The notes below the pieces were generated by a model, which was given only the letters and a program-made list of their open reading frames with translations, did not search any database and was not told the origin of the DNA. Source: Clostridium frigidicarnis (GTDB taxonomy: Bacteria > Bacillota > Clostridia > Clostridiales > Clostridiaceae). Taken from it: DNA of 32,410 nucleotides. The DNA lies in the NCBI RefSeq assembly GCF_900111985.1, contig NZ_FOKI01000036.1, positions 1-32,410 on the forward strand, written 5' to 3'. This document shows, piece after piece, positions 1-9,264 of the stretch. The position numbers and the translations under genes were made by a program. Within the stretch, counting starts at the first letter, position 1. Each line of letters opens with the position of its first letter.

Positions 1-53
1 GCACTCGGCTGTTAACCGATAGGTTGGAGGTTCGAATCCTCTCTGCGGAGCCA
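1..53 (+). tRNA. tRNA-Asn (GTT), 3' part only
   Basis: The window opens inside a tRNA. The anticodon loop carries GTT at 11-13, giving Asn. The T-arm contains the invariant GTTCGAATC (30-38), and the acceptor 3' strand CTGCGGA plus a discriminator base and encoded CCA ends at 53. The 5' acceptor strand, D-arm and start lie before the window. A terminator follows at 70-97, so this is probably the last gene of a tRNA unit. Confidence 0.95.
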
Positions 54-69
54 TTTACTTAGAATATAG

Positions 70-97
70 CGATAGGTTTTACCTATCGTTTTTTTAT
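70..97 (+). terminator. Intrinsic terminator after tRNA-Asn
   Basis: Perfect 8-bp stem CGATAGGT (70-77) / ACCTATCG (81-88) with a TTT loop, followed directly by a run of T. It lies 17 nt after the tRNA CCA. Confidence 0.9.
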
Positions 98-812
98 TTT
101 ATACAATATTATATATTTTGAATATGTAGTAGGAACATACAGTCTGTGAAGTAGATGTTCTTATCTTATGACCATCTAAAGGAATATTCATTCTATATTT
201 AAACTTGTAAAAACATAATGCTACGGATAATTTTAAAATATTTATATACAAAATATTTTAAAATGTACTCTATTTAAGAAACTATAAAAAAGCATATATT
301 AAACTTAAAAAATGTAAAATGTATTCCATGTAAATGATATTAAAAAAAGACTATGATAAACTAAGGAGATGATGTCTGTATTGTACAGGAGTCATCTCCT
401 TTAAATTATAATTATATATGATGATTAATATAATAATCCATTTATTTAGTTTATCAAAAGTTTTACACTTCTTAATTTTACAAATATCTTAAAACTATCA
501 ATTGAAAAAAGCCCATACCTAGATGTATATTTCCTTTTGTTAACTATTAAAACTTAGCGATTGTAACAGAGTTAATTTGAGCTAAGTTAATAAAGAAATA
601 ATTGGAGAATTGTAGAGTATTTAAGTTTTTTAATTCTACAATTTACACTGAAGATAAGGGGGAGAGCAAGGAAATATAATGCTTTCATATGCGTATTTAA
701 TTAATATTTGAAGAAAATTATAAATTTACCTGTAAAAATAATTAAATATTGTAAAGAAATGAATAATGAGTACGATAATAAGATATAGAAATAAAAAGTA
801 AGGAGTGATAAG
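98..812. other. Long AT-rich intergenic region
   Basis: About 715 nt without a convincing gene on either strand. The only distinctive element is the hairpin at 363-401, listed separately. The last 200 nt are presumably the promoter and leader of the leucine-rich-repeat gene, but I see no promoter I would defend. There is a polypurine stretch near 656-672 of unknown meaning. Confidence 0.6.
363..401. other. Extended hairpin with Shine-Dalgarno-like and anti-SD-like arms
   Basis: AAGGAGATGA (363-372) pairs perfectly with TCATCTCCTT (392-401). After a 3x3 internal loop, CTGTA (376-380) pairs with TACAG (384-388) around a TTG loop. No good T-run follows on either strand, so it is not a typical terminator. 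The 3' arm resembles the 3' end of 16S rRNA (TCACCTCCTTT) with one difference. Function unknown. Confidence 0.5.
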
Positions 813-1799
813 ATGAAAAAAAAGATCATTTCTATAATATTGATTTGTGCAATATTATTCACATCAGCTATTGTAATTCATAACAATAAAAAGATAACAG
901 ATAGTAATAACAAAAGTCCTCAGTCACAAGCCATTTTATCTGATGATAAAGAATCTGATTCTCAACTAGATAATCAAGATGAAAATAAACAACAAAATGA
1001 AAAAGAAGATAAAAAACAAAATATTATAGAAGAAAATGAAGATGGTACAGAAACAATTATTAAAAATAGTAATATTAAAGATCTTAGTGAAATTAAGGAC
1101 TTGGATAAAATATCATCCTTAGAGATTATTGATAGTGATATAAGTGATATAAGTGCAATAGAAGGTAAGGAAAATATTACGACTTTGAAAATAGTACATA
1201 ACAATATAGAAGATCTAAAAATTGTATCAACTTTAAAAAATCTTAAAAACTTAGAAATTATAGATTGTGGTATAGATGATATATCCATGGTTAGTGGACT
1301 AAATAAGTTGGAAAGATTAGATATAAGTAATAATGAAATATCAAACCTAGAATCAATAAAGAATTTAACAAATTTAAAAGAATTATATATGTCTAATAAT
1401 AAAATAAAAGACCTAGAGGCAATTTCAAGTGTAGAAAATTTAACAAATTTAGATGTAAGTGATAACAGTATTGAGCATATTAAATCTATAGAAAAGCTTA
1501 CGAATATTAGGGAGCTCAATATTTGTAATAATGATATTTCAGATTTAGAAGGTTTAAAAGATATGAAACAAATTACAGGGCTTTGGGCAAGTAGTAATAA
1601 AATAGGGGATATATATATACTTAATGATAAAAATGAAATAGTAAACTTAGGACTTGATAACAATAAAATATCAGATATAGCTACAATAAGTAAATTGAAA
1701 AAACTAAAATCACTTAAACTAGATAAAAATAATATATCTGATTACGGATCTTTAAAAGATATGTATAAAGATTTAGTAGATCCAGATTTCTCGATTTAG
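813..1799 (+). CDS. Exported leucine-rich-repeat protein, internalin-like
   Basis: 328 residues. The N-terminus is a basic start plus a hydrophobic segment (about residues 4-22), typical of a signal peptide or signal anchor. No lipobox Cys is correctly placed, so a lipoprotein is unlikely. Residues about 28-85 form a low-complexity linker rich in Asp, Glu, Lys, Asn and Gln. From about residue 90 to the end there are roughly ten 22-residue leucine-rich repeats of the bacterial SDS22/internalin type (for example LERLDISNNEISNLESI). There is no LPxTG sorting signal or other wall-binding module, and the protein ends soon after the last repeat. The start is set by TAAGGAG at 799-805, 7 nt before ATG. 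Such proteins usually bind other proteins at the cell surface; the partner cannot be read from sequence. The gene seems to be transcribed alone. Confidence 0.85.
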   Translation: MKKKIISIILICAILFTSAIVIHNNKKITDSNNKSPQSQAILSDDKESDSQLDNQDENKQQNEKEDKKQNIIEENEDGTETIIKNSNIKDLSEIKDLDKISSLEIIDSDISDISAIEGKENITTLKIVHNNIEDLKIVSTLKNLKNLEIIDCGIDDISMVSGLNKLERLDISNNEISNLESIKNLTNLKELYMSNNKIKDLEAISSVENLTNLDVSDNSIEHIKSIEKLTNIRELNICNNDISDLEGLKDMKQITGLWASSNKIGDIYILNDKNEIVNLGLDNNKISDIATISKLKKLKSLKLDKNNISDYGSLKDMYKDLVDPDFSI

Positions 1800-1825
1800 A
1801 GGGAAAAATTTTCATTATTTTAGAT

Positions 1826-1925
1826 TTTCCATTCTCAAATTTAAACTTCATATTTAGAAAGTTTGTGGGTTTTAACAATAATTGTTAATTGCCAAATCTC
1901 AATTAGAATGTGGCTTAGCCGCTTT
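1826..1925. repeat. Dispersed degenerate intergenic repeat, family 2, copy A
   Basis: Non-coding stretch between the LRR gene and the first protease. It shares with 12963-13056 the pattern ATATTTAG-A/G-AAGT-Y-TGTG, then TTCTAACAATAA-like and CAATTGTCAATT-like strings, and a small palindrome ending in CTTTTGTT. Related degenerate copies lie at 9000-9165 and 17230-17405. Confidence 0.5.
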
Positions 1926-2007
1926 TGTTTCAATGTTTTAAGCTTAATCATAAATTAGAATGATTAGTTTAAATATAATATTTTATAAATATAAGGGGGG
2001 AATGGTG

Positions 2008-4065
2008 ATGAAGCGTAAGCTTTTATCAAAAGTATTATTAACTGCTTTTGCAGTTACAGGTGTTTTAGCCATACATGAAATAAATGTTAGTGCAGCTCCA
2101 ATAAAAGATGCACAAATAAACCTAACCCAACCAAATGGGCAAGCTATTGAGTGCTATGCTTCAGGGGACGAGTTTTATAACTATTTGCATGATTCAAATG
2201 GGAGAGCAATAGTTAAAGATGAAAAAACAGGTTACTATGTTTATGGTAAGTATGTAAAAGACAAAGTAATGCCATCAAGAGAAAGAGTAACAGAAGAAAA
2301 ATCTGAGGCCTTAAAAGATATCAAGACTGATAGTAGGGTTAATATGGGTGAAGTTAAGGCGCCAATGGATGAAATTGAAAAGCAAAGAGAGATACTTGGG
2401 GCTAATAAATCTACTCAAAGAACAAAAAATATTGGAAAACTTAATAATATAGTTATTTTCATAAAGTTTAGCGACCAAGGTGAAATAACAAGAAATTTTT
2501 CAATATATGATAGACAATTTAATGCACAAAATCAAGCATCTTTATCTAATTATTACAAAGAAGCATCATATAATCAATTAGATATTAATACAACATTTTA
2601 TCCAAATCCTCAAGGAGATAAGGTTTTAAGTTATACTGACAGTCATCCAAGAAGTTATTATGCAAATGTTTCCCAAAATGAAAGAGGAATGAAAGAACAA
2701 ACGTTGCTTAATAATGCGGTAAATGCTGTTAAAAATCAAATCCCTAAGGACTTAAATATAGATTCGGACAATGATGGCAAGGTTGATAATGTATGCTTTA
2801 TAATAAAGGGCGCAACAACTGGATGGTCATCACTTCTATGGCCTCATAAATGGGGTATGTATTATCAACATCCAGAGATAAATGGTAAAAAAATAGATAC
2901 TTATAACTTTCAATTAGAAGATTTTATGGGGAATAATGGCGTAGGCGTTTTGAGTCATGAAATGTTCCATACATTAGGAGCTCCAGATCTTTATCACTAT
3001 AATCATGACGGGAAAGTTGCTGTTGGACCATGGGATGTTATGGATCAAAATAATTCAATTCCACAATCAATGGGAACTTATATGAAAATGTATTATGGAA
3101 AATGGATAAATAATATAAATGAAATAAATAAACCAGGTAAGTATTCAGTAAAAGCAATAAATAATCAAGCTGATAATAGTTATATCATAAAATCACCAAA
3201 TTCAACTTCAGAATATTTTGTGGTTGAGCATAGAAAAAAACAAGGTCTTTATGAATCAGGATTACCAGGACAAGGATTATTGATATACAGAATAAATACA
3301 GCTTTCCAAGGTAAAGGTAATTCAAATAGTAATGATGAAATATATTTATATAGGCCTTCAGGAACATTGAACAGTAAAGGAAATTTAAATAGCGCAGCTT
3401 TAGGAAGTAATAAGACAAGTATTTCTTCAAGTGAATTATTTTTATCAGATGGAAGAGATAGTGGAATAAGATTAGAAAATATAAGTATGTCAGGAGATAT
3501 CGCTAATTTTAATGTTGTCATAAATGGACAAACTGGAGAAACCGGTGGTGGAGAAGATGGTGATAAAAAGTTACCACTTAAATATGTAGTAAATTTTGAT
3601 GATACTAAAACAATAATGAGTGATTTAGAAATAACAGGTGAGTGTGTATCCGGTAAGAAAGTTACTAGTGTAGATATATATATAAACGGAGGAAAATATA
3701 AATCTGCTGAACGTAGTAGTTTGAATGATTATCAAAATAAATATAAAGGTTATGATTTATCACAAGCGGCATTTAAATTTAACTTAAATTGCTCAGCGTG
3801 GGGTGAATCCAACTATCCATATAGAATAATTGCAACAGCAAAAGATGGACAAACAACGACACTTAAAGAAGGAAATTTGATCGTCAGAAAACAGACTGGT
3901 GGTACAGAAACTGAACAAACTAACAAATGGAAACCTGGTACAAGTTACAAAGTTGGTGATATAGTTACTTACCAAGGAAATAAATATAAGTGTATTCAAT
4001 CTCATAGAGCTATAGTCAGTTGGGAACCAACAATAACACCAGCACTTTGGGGAAGAATGTATTAA
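2008..4065 (+). CDS. Secreted M6-family (immune inhibitor A-like) metalloprotease with chitin-binding-type C-terminal module
   Basis: 685 residues, probably a secreted zinc endopeptidase. A signal peptide ends near the Ala of NVSAAP. Next is the M6 N-terminal pro-region (QPNGQAIECYASGDEF...YYVYGKY), then the catalytic domain with the zinc motif HEMFHTLGAPD (H317, E318, H321) and a downstream GPWDVMDQ Met-turn region. A calcium-loop-like DSDNDGKVDN precedes the zinc motif. After the catalytic part comes one beta-rich domain (about 524-632). The last 48 residues look like a CBM5/12 chitin-binding-type module (KWKPGTSYKVGDIVTYQGNK, then W...LW). ATG 2008 is chosen over earlier in-frame starts because AAGGGGGG at 1993-2000 sits 7 nt before it. 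A -10-like TATAAT is at 1974-1979 without a clear -35. The neighbouring gene 4083-6296 is a close tandem paralogue, 17 nt downstream and probably co-transcribed. Confidence 0.92.
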   Translation: MKRKLLSKVLLTAFAVTGVLAIHEINVSAAPIKDAQINLTQPNGQAIECYASGDEFYNYLHDSNGRAIVKDEKTGYYVYGKYVKDKVMPSRERVTEEKSEALKDIKTDSRVNMGEVKAPMDEIEKQREILGANKSTQRTKNIGKLNNIVIFIKFSDQGEITRNFSIYDRQFNAQNQASLSNYYKEASYNQLDINTTFYPNPQGDKVLSYTDSHPRSYYANVSQNERGMKEQTLLNNAVNAVKNQIPKDLNIDSDNDGKVDNVCFIIKGATTGWSSLLWPHKWGMYYQHPEINGKKIDTYNFQLEDFMGNNGVGVLSHEMFHTLGAPDLYHYNHDGKVAVGPWDVMDQNNSIPQSMGTYMKMYYGKWINNINEINKPGKYSVKAINNQADNSYIIKSPNSTSEYFVVEHRKKQGLYESGLPGQGLLIYRINTAFQGKGNSNSNDEIYLYRPSGTLNSKGNLNSAALGSNKTSISSSELFLSDGRDSGIRLENISMSGDIANFNVVINGQTGETGGGEDGDKKLPLKYVVNFDDTKTIMSDLEITGECVSGKKVTSVDIYINGGKYKSAERSSLNDYQNKYKGYDLSQAAFKFNLNCSAWGESNYPYRIIATAKDGQTTTLKEGNLIVRKQTGGTETEQTNKWKPGTSYKVGDIVTYQGNKYKCIQSHRAIVSWEPTITPALWGRMY

Positions 4066-4082
4066 AATATGGAGGAATAACA

Positions 4083-6296
4083 ATGAAGCGTAAATTTTTA
4101 TCAAAAGTATTATTAACTGCCTTTGCAGTTACAGGTGTTTTAGCCACATATCAAATAAACGTTAGTGCAGCTCCAATAAAAGATGCACAAATAAAATTGA
4201 CTCAACCTAATGGACAGGCTATTGAGTGTTATGCTTCAGGGGACGAGTTTTATAACTATTTGCATGATTCAAATGGAAGGGCAATAGTTAAAGATGAAAA
4301 AACAGGTTACTATGTTTATGGTAAGTATGTAAAAGATAAAGTAATGCCATCAAGAGAAAGAGTAACAGAAGAAAAATCTGAGACTTTAAAAGATATTAAG
4401 ACTGATAGTAGGGTTAATATGGGTGAGGTTAAGGCGCCATTGGATGAAATTGAAAAGCAAAGAGAGATGCTTGGTGCTAATAAATCAACCCAAAGAACAA
4501 AAAATGTTGGAAAACTTAATAATATAGTTATTTTCATAAAGTTTAGCGACCAAGATGAAATAACAAGAAATTTTTCAACATATGATAGACAATTTAATGC
4601 ACAAAATCAAGCATCTCTATCTAATTATTACAAAGAAACATCATATAATCAACTAGATGTTAATACAACTTTCTATCCAGAGGCTCAAGGGGATAGAGTT
4701 TTAAGTTATACTGACAGCCATCCAAGAAGTTATTATGAAAATGTTTCCCAAAATGAAAGAGGAATGAGAGAACAAACATTACTTAAGAATGCTGTAGATG
4801 ATGTTAAAAATCAAATTCCAAATGATCTAAATGTGGATTCAGATAATGATGGTAAAGTTGATAATGTATGCTTTATAATAAAGGGCGCAACAACTGGATG
4901 GTCATCACTTTTATGGCCACATAAATGGAATATGTTTTATGAAAATGCAGAGATAAATGGTAAAAAAATAGATACTTATAACTTTCAATTAGAAGATTTT
5001 ATAGGGGATAATGGTATAGGAGTTTTAAGTCATGAAATGTTCCATACATTAGGTGCACCAGATCTTTATCATTATAATTATGATGGAAAGGTTGCTGTTG
5101 GACCATGGGATGTTATGGACCAAACTAATTCTATTCCACAATCAATGGGCGCTTATATGAAAATGTACTATGGAAAGTGGCTTAGTAATATAAGCGAAAT
5201 AAATAAACCAGGTAAGTATTCAGTAAAATCAATAAATAATCCAACTGATAACAGTTATATTATAAAATCTCCAAATTCAACTTCAGAGTATTTTGTGGTT
5301 GAACATAGAAAGAAACAAGGTCTTTATGAATCAGGATTACCAGGAGAAGGATTATTGGTATATAGGATAAATACAGCTCTTCAAGGAAGAGGTAATTCAA
5401 ATGGTAATGATGAAGTGTATTTATATAGACCTTCTGGAAGCTTAAATAGTGTTGGAGATTTATCTAATGCAGCTTTAGGCTACAATAGGACAAGCATTAA
5501 TTCAAATGAATTGTTCCTATCAGATGGAAGCGATAGTGGAATAAGTTTAACTAATATTAGTACATCAGGAGATACTACTAATTTTAATGTTGTTATAAAT
5601 GGACAATCTGGAGGAGAAGATGAGGATAAAGACTTTCCTCTTAAATACACAGTAAATTTTGATGATACTAAATCAATAATGAGTGATTTAGAAATAACAG
5701 GTGAATGTGTTTCAGGAAAGAAGATTACTAATTTAGATGTATATATAAATGGAGGAAGATTTAAGCCGGCTGAACGTAATAGCTTAAATGATTCTCAAAA
5801 CAAATATGAAGGATATGATTTGTCACAAGCAGCATTTAAAATCAAATTAAATTGCTCAATGTGGGGTGAAAGTGATTATCCATATAAAATAGTTGCAACA
5901 ATAGAGGATGGACAAAAGATTACTCTTAAAGAAGGAGATTTAAAAGTAAGAAAACAAGATACAAGTGAAGATTTGGTTTTCAAAGGCCAATTTAATTTAG
6001 GAGATTGTGAAACATTAAGCGGTGCTAGAACTTTAACAGGTGAATGTGTTTATAAAAAAGGTATTAGCGGGGTTAAATTATATGTTAATGGATATGAATA
6101 TACCTATGCAGAAAGATATGCAATATCAGATCCAGATCATAAATATGATGGATATGATTTATCAAATGCAGGCTTTAAATTTGATTTAGACTTCTCAAGA
6201 TGTTACAACTGTGATTATCCATATCAAGTTGTAGCTGTAGATTCAGAAGGTGTTGAAATATTAATTAAAGAGGGATATTTAAGAATTAGAAATTAA
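4083..6296 (+). CDS. Secreted M6-family metalloprotease, tandem paralogue with duplicated C-terminal beta domain
   Basis: 737 residues. The signal peptide, pro-region and catalytic domain are nearly the same as in the preceding gene, with the zinc motif at the same residue (H317, HEMFHTLGAPD) and the same Met-turn region. The C-terminus differs. The single beta-rich domain (about 517-625) is followed by a second diverged copy of itself (about 630-737) instead of the chitin-binding-type module. Both copies keep the pattern LTGEC / ITGEC, VYING or LYVNG, AER, KYxGYDLSxAxFK, YPYxxVA. The start at 4083 is set by GGAGG at 4071-4075 with 7-nt spacing; an in-frame extension to 4020 would overlap the upstream gene and is rejected. 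It ends with a strong terminator at 6338-6405. The pair is best read as a duplication followed by exchange of the substrate-targeting end. Confidence 0.92.
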   Translation: MKRKFLSKVLLTAFAVTGVLATYQINVSAAPIKDAQIKLTQPNGQAIECYASGDEFYNYLHDSNGRAIVKDEKTGYYVYGKYVKDKVMPSRERVTEEKSETLKDIKTDSRVNMGEVKAPLDEIEKQREMLGANKSTQRTKNVGKLNNIVIFIKFSDQDEITRNFSTYDRQFNAQNQASLSNYYKETSYNQLDVNTTFYPEAQGDRVLSYTDSHPRSYYENVSQNERGMREQTLLKNAVDDVKNQIPNDLNVDSDNDGKVDNVCFIIKGATTGWSSLLWPHKWNMFYENAEINGKKIDTYNFQLEDFIGDNGIGVLSHEMFHTLGAPDLYHYNYDGKVAVGPWDVMDQTNSIPQSMGAYMKMYYGKWLSNISEINKPGKYSVKSINNPTDNSYIIKSPNSTSEYFVVEHRKKQGLYESGLPGEGLLVYRINTALQGRGNSNGNDEVYLYRPSGSLNSVGDLSNAALGYNRTSINSNELFLSDGSDSGISLTNISTSGDTTNFNVVINGQSGGEDEDKDFPLKYTVNFDDTKSIMSDLEITGECVSGKKITNLDVYINGGRFKPAERNSLNDSQNKYEGYDLSQAAFKIKLNCSMWGESDYPYKIVATIEDGQKITLKEGDLKVRKQDTSEDLVFKGQFNLGDCETLSGARTLTGECVYKKGISGVKLYVNGYEYTYAERYAISDPDHKYDGYDLSNAGFKFDLDFSRCYNCDYPYQVVAVDSEGVEILIKEGYLRIRN

Positions 6297-6337
6297 TATG
6301 TAGTAAAATTTTAGTTTTTAATGATGTAATTATACTA

Positions 6338-6405
6338 AAGTCATTCCTTATGATATATTTGTGTTTTTCACAGACATATCATAAAGGGATGGCTTGTTTG
6401 TTTTT
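6338..6405 (+). terminator. Long intrinsic terminator after the protease pair
   Basis: Stem 6338-6356 pairs with 6376-6395, about 19 bp with two G-U pairs and one bulge, followed by GTTTGTTTTT. It closes the two-protease transcription unit. Confidence 0.85.
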
Positions 6406-6406
6406 A

Positions 6407-6596
6407 AGGAACATTCAAAAAAAATTGTGATTTAAGGAAATTATTAATTATATTAGTTCTTTTAATAAAGGATTATGTATAAACATTTAATATGAGAAGA
6501 AAAGAATTATAGGTCATTATCATAAAACAATATGTTAAGGAACATTCAGAAAATAACAAGTCAGTATGCTAGTCTATTTTCTGAATATACCTAAAG
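6407..6596. repeat. Dispersed palindromic repeat, family 1, copy 1 (with a nearby 5' fragment)
   Basis: The main copy is 6539-6596: GGAACATTCAGAAAATAAC, then AAGTCAGTATGCTAGTC, TATTTTCTGAA and CCTAAAG. The arms TTCAGAAAATA (6545-6555) and TATTTTCTGAA (6575-6585) pair perfectly. A fragment with only the left end (GGAACATTCAAAAAAAAT) begins at 6408. The rest of 6430-6722 is AT-rich with no gene. The other copies are at 8949-8990, 13226-13285 and 14832-14860. Confidence 0.8.
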
Positions 6597-6722
6597 AAAT
6601 ATATACAGATATGAAGAGAATTTTAATTATTTTGAAAATTGAAAAAATAAAAAGGAATTTTTTCATGTTAAAAGAAATATAATATTAAGTCCAAAATATT
6701 ATCAATGCTAGGAGGGGTAAAA

Positions 6723-8801
6723 ATGAATGGCTATAAATCTGAAAACCTTAGAAACCTAGGAATTATAGGTCACAGTGGAGCAGGAAAAACATCACTTACA
6801 GAGGCACTTCTTTATTACACAAACAATATTGATAGATTAGGAAAGATAGAAGAAGGGACTACTTTAAGTGATTTTGATCAAGAAGAGAGAAAAAGAAAAA
6901 TATCTATATCTTCTTCTGTTGTACCTTTTGAATGGGACAATACTAAAATAAATTTAGTAGACATTCCAGGATATTTTGACTTTATAGGCGAATCTATTCA
7001 AGGTATGAGAGCCGTAGATGTAGCTATGATAGTTGTATGTGGAGCATCTGGCATACAAGTTGGAACAGAAAAAGCTTGGAAGTATGTAAATAAAATAAAA
7101 CTTCCAAGGACATTTTTTATAAATAAATTGGATAGAGAAAACAGTGATTTTGAAAAAACTTTAGCTCAACTTAAAGAACGCTTTGGAATGTCTGTTGTAC
7201 CAATACAATACCCTATAGGGAAAGAAAATGAATTTTCTGGGGTTATAAATGTTATTTCAAGAAGAGCCAGAATATATAATGCTAAAACACATAATATTGA
7301 AGATTCGGATATACCAAGTGATTTAATTGAAAAGGTTGATGAATGTAAACAAATGATAATGGAGGCTGTGGCAGAAACTGATGAAGTTTTATTAGATAAG
7401 TATTTTAATGATGGAGAATTAAGTGATGAAGAAATCTATGCTGGTCTTATTAAAGGATGCGCTAGTGGTGAAATAGCACCTGTTATGTGTGGATCTGCAT
7501 CACAAGTTATTGGTGTTAATACATTATTAGAAGATATAGTTGAATGTTTCCCTTCTCCAGAATATGCAATACCTCAAAAGGCTTTAGATGTTAATAAAAA
7601 TGAGGAGAAATTTATAAATCTAAATGAAGAAGATCCTTTCTCTGCATTAGTGTTTAAAACAGTGGCAGATCCATTTGTAGGAAAATTATCTATGTTTAGA
7701 GTTATAACAGGAAAATTAAAAGCAGATACTGTTGCATACAACTCCAATAAAGAGAAAGATGAGAAAATAGGAAGTTTATACTTTATGCGTGGAAAAAATC
7801 AAATTGCTACTAAAGAGGTTATTGCTGGTGATATTGGAGCAGTTGCAAAACTTCAATATACAACTACTGGTGATACTTTATGTAGCAAGAATTTTAATAT
7901 AGTTTATGATAAATTAAATTTCCCTGAGCCAGTTATATCTATGGCATTATTACCAAAATCCAAAGGTGATGAAGATAAAATTTCATCAGCTCTTACAAAG
8001 TTAGTTGAAGAAGATCCAACACTTATAATAACTAGGGATTTAGAAAATGCTGAGACTATAATTTGTGGAATGGGATCAACTCACCTAGAAATAGTAGCAA
8101 CAAAAATTAAAAATAAATTTGGAGTAGACGTTACTTTAAGAACTCCGAAGATACCATATAGAGAAACTATAAGAAATATAGCAGATGTTCAAGGTAAACA
8201 TAAAAAACAAAGTGGGGGACATGGACAGTATGGAGATGTATGGATAAAATTTGAGCCAAGAAAAGATGGTGATGAATTACAATTTGTTGATTCAGTAGTA
8301 GGTGGAGTGGTACCAAGAAATTTCATACCAGCAGTAGAAAAAGGATTGAAAGAAGTTATACGGCATGGGGTAATTGCCGGATATCCAGTTATAAGACTTA
8401 AAGCCACATTGCATGATGGATCATATCATCCAGTAGATTCTTCAGAGATGGCATTTAAAATTGCAGCTTCACTTGCCTATAAAAAAGGTTTAGAAAAAGC
8501 AGAACCAATTTTATTAGAACCTGTAATGCATTTAGAAGTTACGGTTCCAGATGAATATATGGGTGATATAATAGGTGACATAAACAAGAAAAGAGGAAGA
8601 GTTCTTGGAATGGAACCAGTTGACGATGGACAAATGGTTATAGCAGAAATTCCTCAATCAGAAATACAAAATTATGCTACAGATTTATTATCAATGACAC
8701 AAGCAAGAGGAAGTTTTAGATCTTCTTTTGAAAGATATGAAGAAGTTCCAGCATCAGAAGTTGCTAAAATAGTTGAATCTGTAAAAGAAAAAGAAGCTTA
8801 A
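6723..8801 (+). CDS. Elongation factor G-like translational GTPase
   Basis: 692 residues, the full length of EF-G. The G domain has the P-loop GHSGAGKT (16-23), a G3 motif DIPGY (80-84) and G4 NKLD (134-137). Domains II to V follow, including the domain IV region around GGHGQYGDVWIKFEPR and the C-terminal domain V (VMHLEVTVPDEYMGDIIGDINKKRG in part). Canonical EF-G has GHIDAGKT and DTPGH. Here the switch II His is replaced by Tyr and the P-loop is the GHSGAGKT form, which marks the EF-G-like paralogue group found beside true EF-G in many bacteria, not the essential fusA product. Its exact role in that group is unsettled. ATG 6723 is used because AGGAGGGG (6710-6717) lies just before it; the earlier ATG at 6705 would put the ribosome site inside the gene. 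It is transcribed alone and ends at a strong terminator. Confidence 0.93.
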   Translation: MNGYKSENLRNLGIIGHSGAGKTSLTEALLYYTNNIDRLGKIEEGTTLSDFDQEERKRKISISSSVVPFEWDNTKINLVDIPGYFDFIGESIQGMRAVDVAMIVVCGASGIQVGTEKAWKYVNKIKLPRTFFINKLDRENSDFEKTLAQLKERFGMSVVPIQYPIGKENEFSGVINVISRRARIYNAKTHNIEDSDIPSDLIEKVDECKQMIMEAVAETDEVLLDKYFNDGELSDEEIYAGLIKGCASGEIAPVMCGSASQVIGVNTLLEDIVECFPSPEYAIPQKALDVNKNEEKFINLNEEDPFSALVFKTVADPFVGKLSMFRVITGKLKADTVAYNSNKEKDEKIGSLYFMRGKNQIATKEVIAGDIGAVAKLQYTTTGDTLCSKNFNIVYDKLNFPEPVISMALLPKSKGDEDKISSALTKLVEEDPTLIITRDLENAETIICGMGSTHLEIVATKIKNKFGVDVTLRTPKIPYRETIRNIADVQGKHKKQSGGHGQYGDVWIKFEPRKDGDELQFVDSVVGGVVPRNFIPAVEKGLKEVIRHGVIAGYPVIRLKATLHDGSYHPVDSSEMAFKIAASLAYKKGLEKAEPILLEPVMHLEVTVPDEYMGDIIGDINKKRGRVLGMEPVDDGQMVIAEIPQSEIQNYATDLLSMTQARGSFRSSFERYEEVPASEVAKIVESVKEKEA

Positions 8802-8805
8802 AATA

Positions 8806-8848
8806 AAAACAAAGGAAATTCACATGTATGAATTTCCTTTGTTTTTTA
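8806..8848 (+). terminator. Intrinsic terminator after the EF-G-like gene
   Basis: Perfect 14-bp stem ACAAAGGAAATTCA (8809-8822) / TGAATTTCCTTTGT (8829-8842) with a CATGTA loop and TTTTT after it. It lies 4 nt beyond the stop codon. Confidence 0.92.
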
Positions 8849-8948
8849 CTAAATAATAAAGTTATTATTTCAGTTAAAATAAAGAATTTTGTATAATTTA
8901 GTTATATTATAAGAATATTTTATATTAATTGAGCATATATTAACAGTA

Positions 8949-8990
8949 GGCACATTCAAAAAATAACAAGTCAGTATGATAGTCTATTTC
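8949..8990. repeat. Dispersed palindromic repeat, family 1, copy 2
   Basis: GGCACATTCAAAAAATAAC followed by AAGTCAGTATGATAGTC and TATTTC. The left arm and core match copies 1 and 3, but the right arm is lost after TATTTC. It directly abuts the family 2 repeat at 9000-9165. Confidence 0.75.
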
Positions 8991-8999
8991 GTGCTTAAG

Positions 9000-9165
9000 T
9001 TAGTTGAAAATTGAGGTTTGAAAGTTGAGAGTAAAGGATGGAATCTTCTTAGGAAGATTTCTAAAATATATAAAATTTTTTAGAAAACCTTTGGTTTTCA
9101 ACCGCAACCTTCAACTTTCCACTCTCCACTCTCAATTAAAAAGTGAAGTAGCTACTTTTGTTCTC
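9000..9165. repeat. Dispersed degenerate intergenic repeat, family 2, copy C
   Basis: An imperfect inverted repeat. Left sequences GAAAGTTGAGAGT face right sequences ACTCTCCACTCTCAATT, around an inner hairpin TTTCTAAAA (9058-9066) / TTTTAGAAA (9078-9086). The right end AAAAGTGAAGTAGCTACTTT plus TGTT is the small terminal palindrome also seen in copies A and B. A 78-codon reading frame across it (9025-9261) is not thought to be a gene. Confidence 0.5.
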
Positions 9166-9264
9166 TGGCACAAAATATACATTGTATCTTTGATTTGTTA
9201 TTTTCTTTTATCAGCCTTAATAGGAACTACTTTTCCAATAATACTTTCAGTGAGGAGATAATTT

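Noticed and set aside
974-1663. Long minus-strand frame antisense to the LRR gene
   Set aside because: A shadow of the repeated LRR codons; Ser/Leu/Ile-rich and without a ribosome site.
9025-9261. Plus-strand frame of 78 codons before the small unknown gene
   Set aside because: It reads across the family 2 inverted repeat, starts without a good ribosome site, and its protein has no coherent character.
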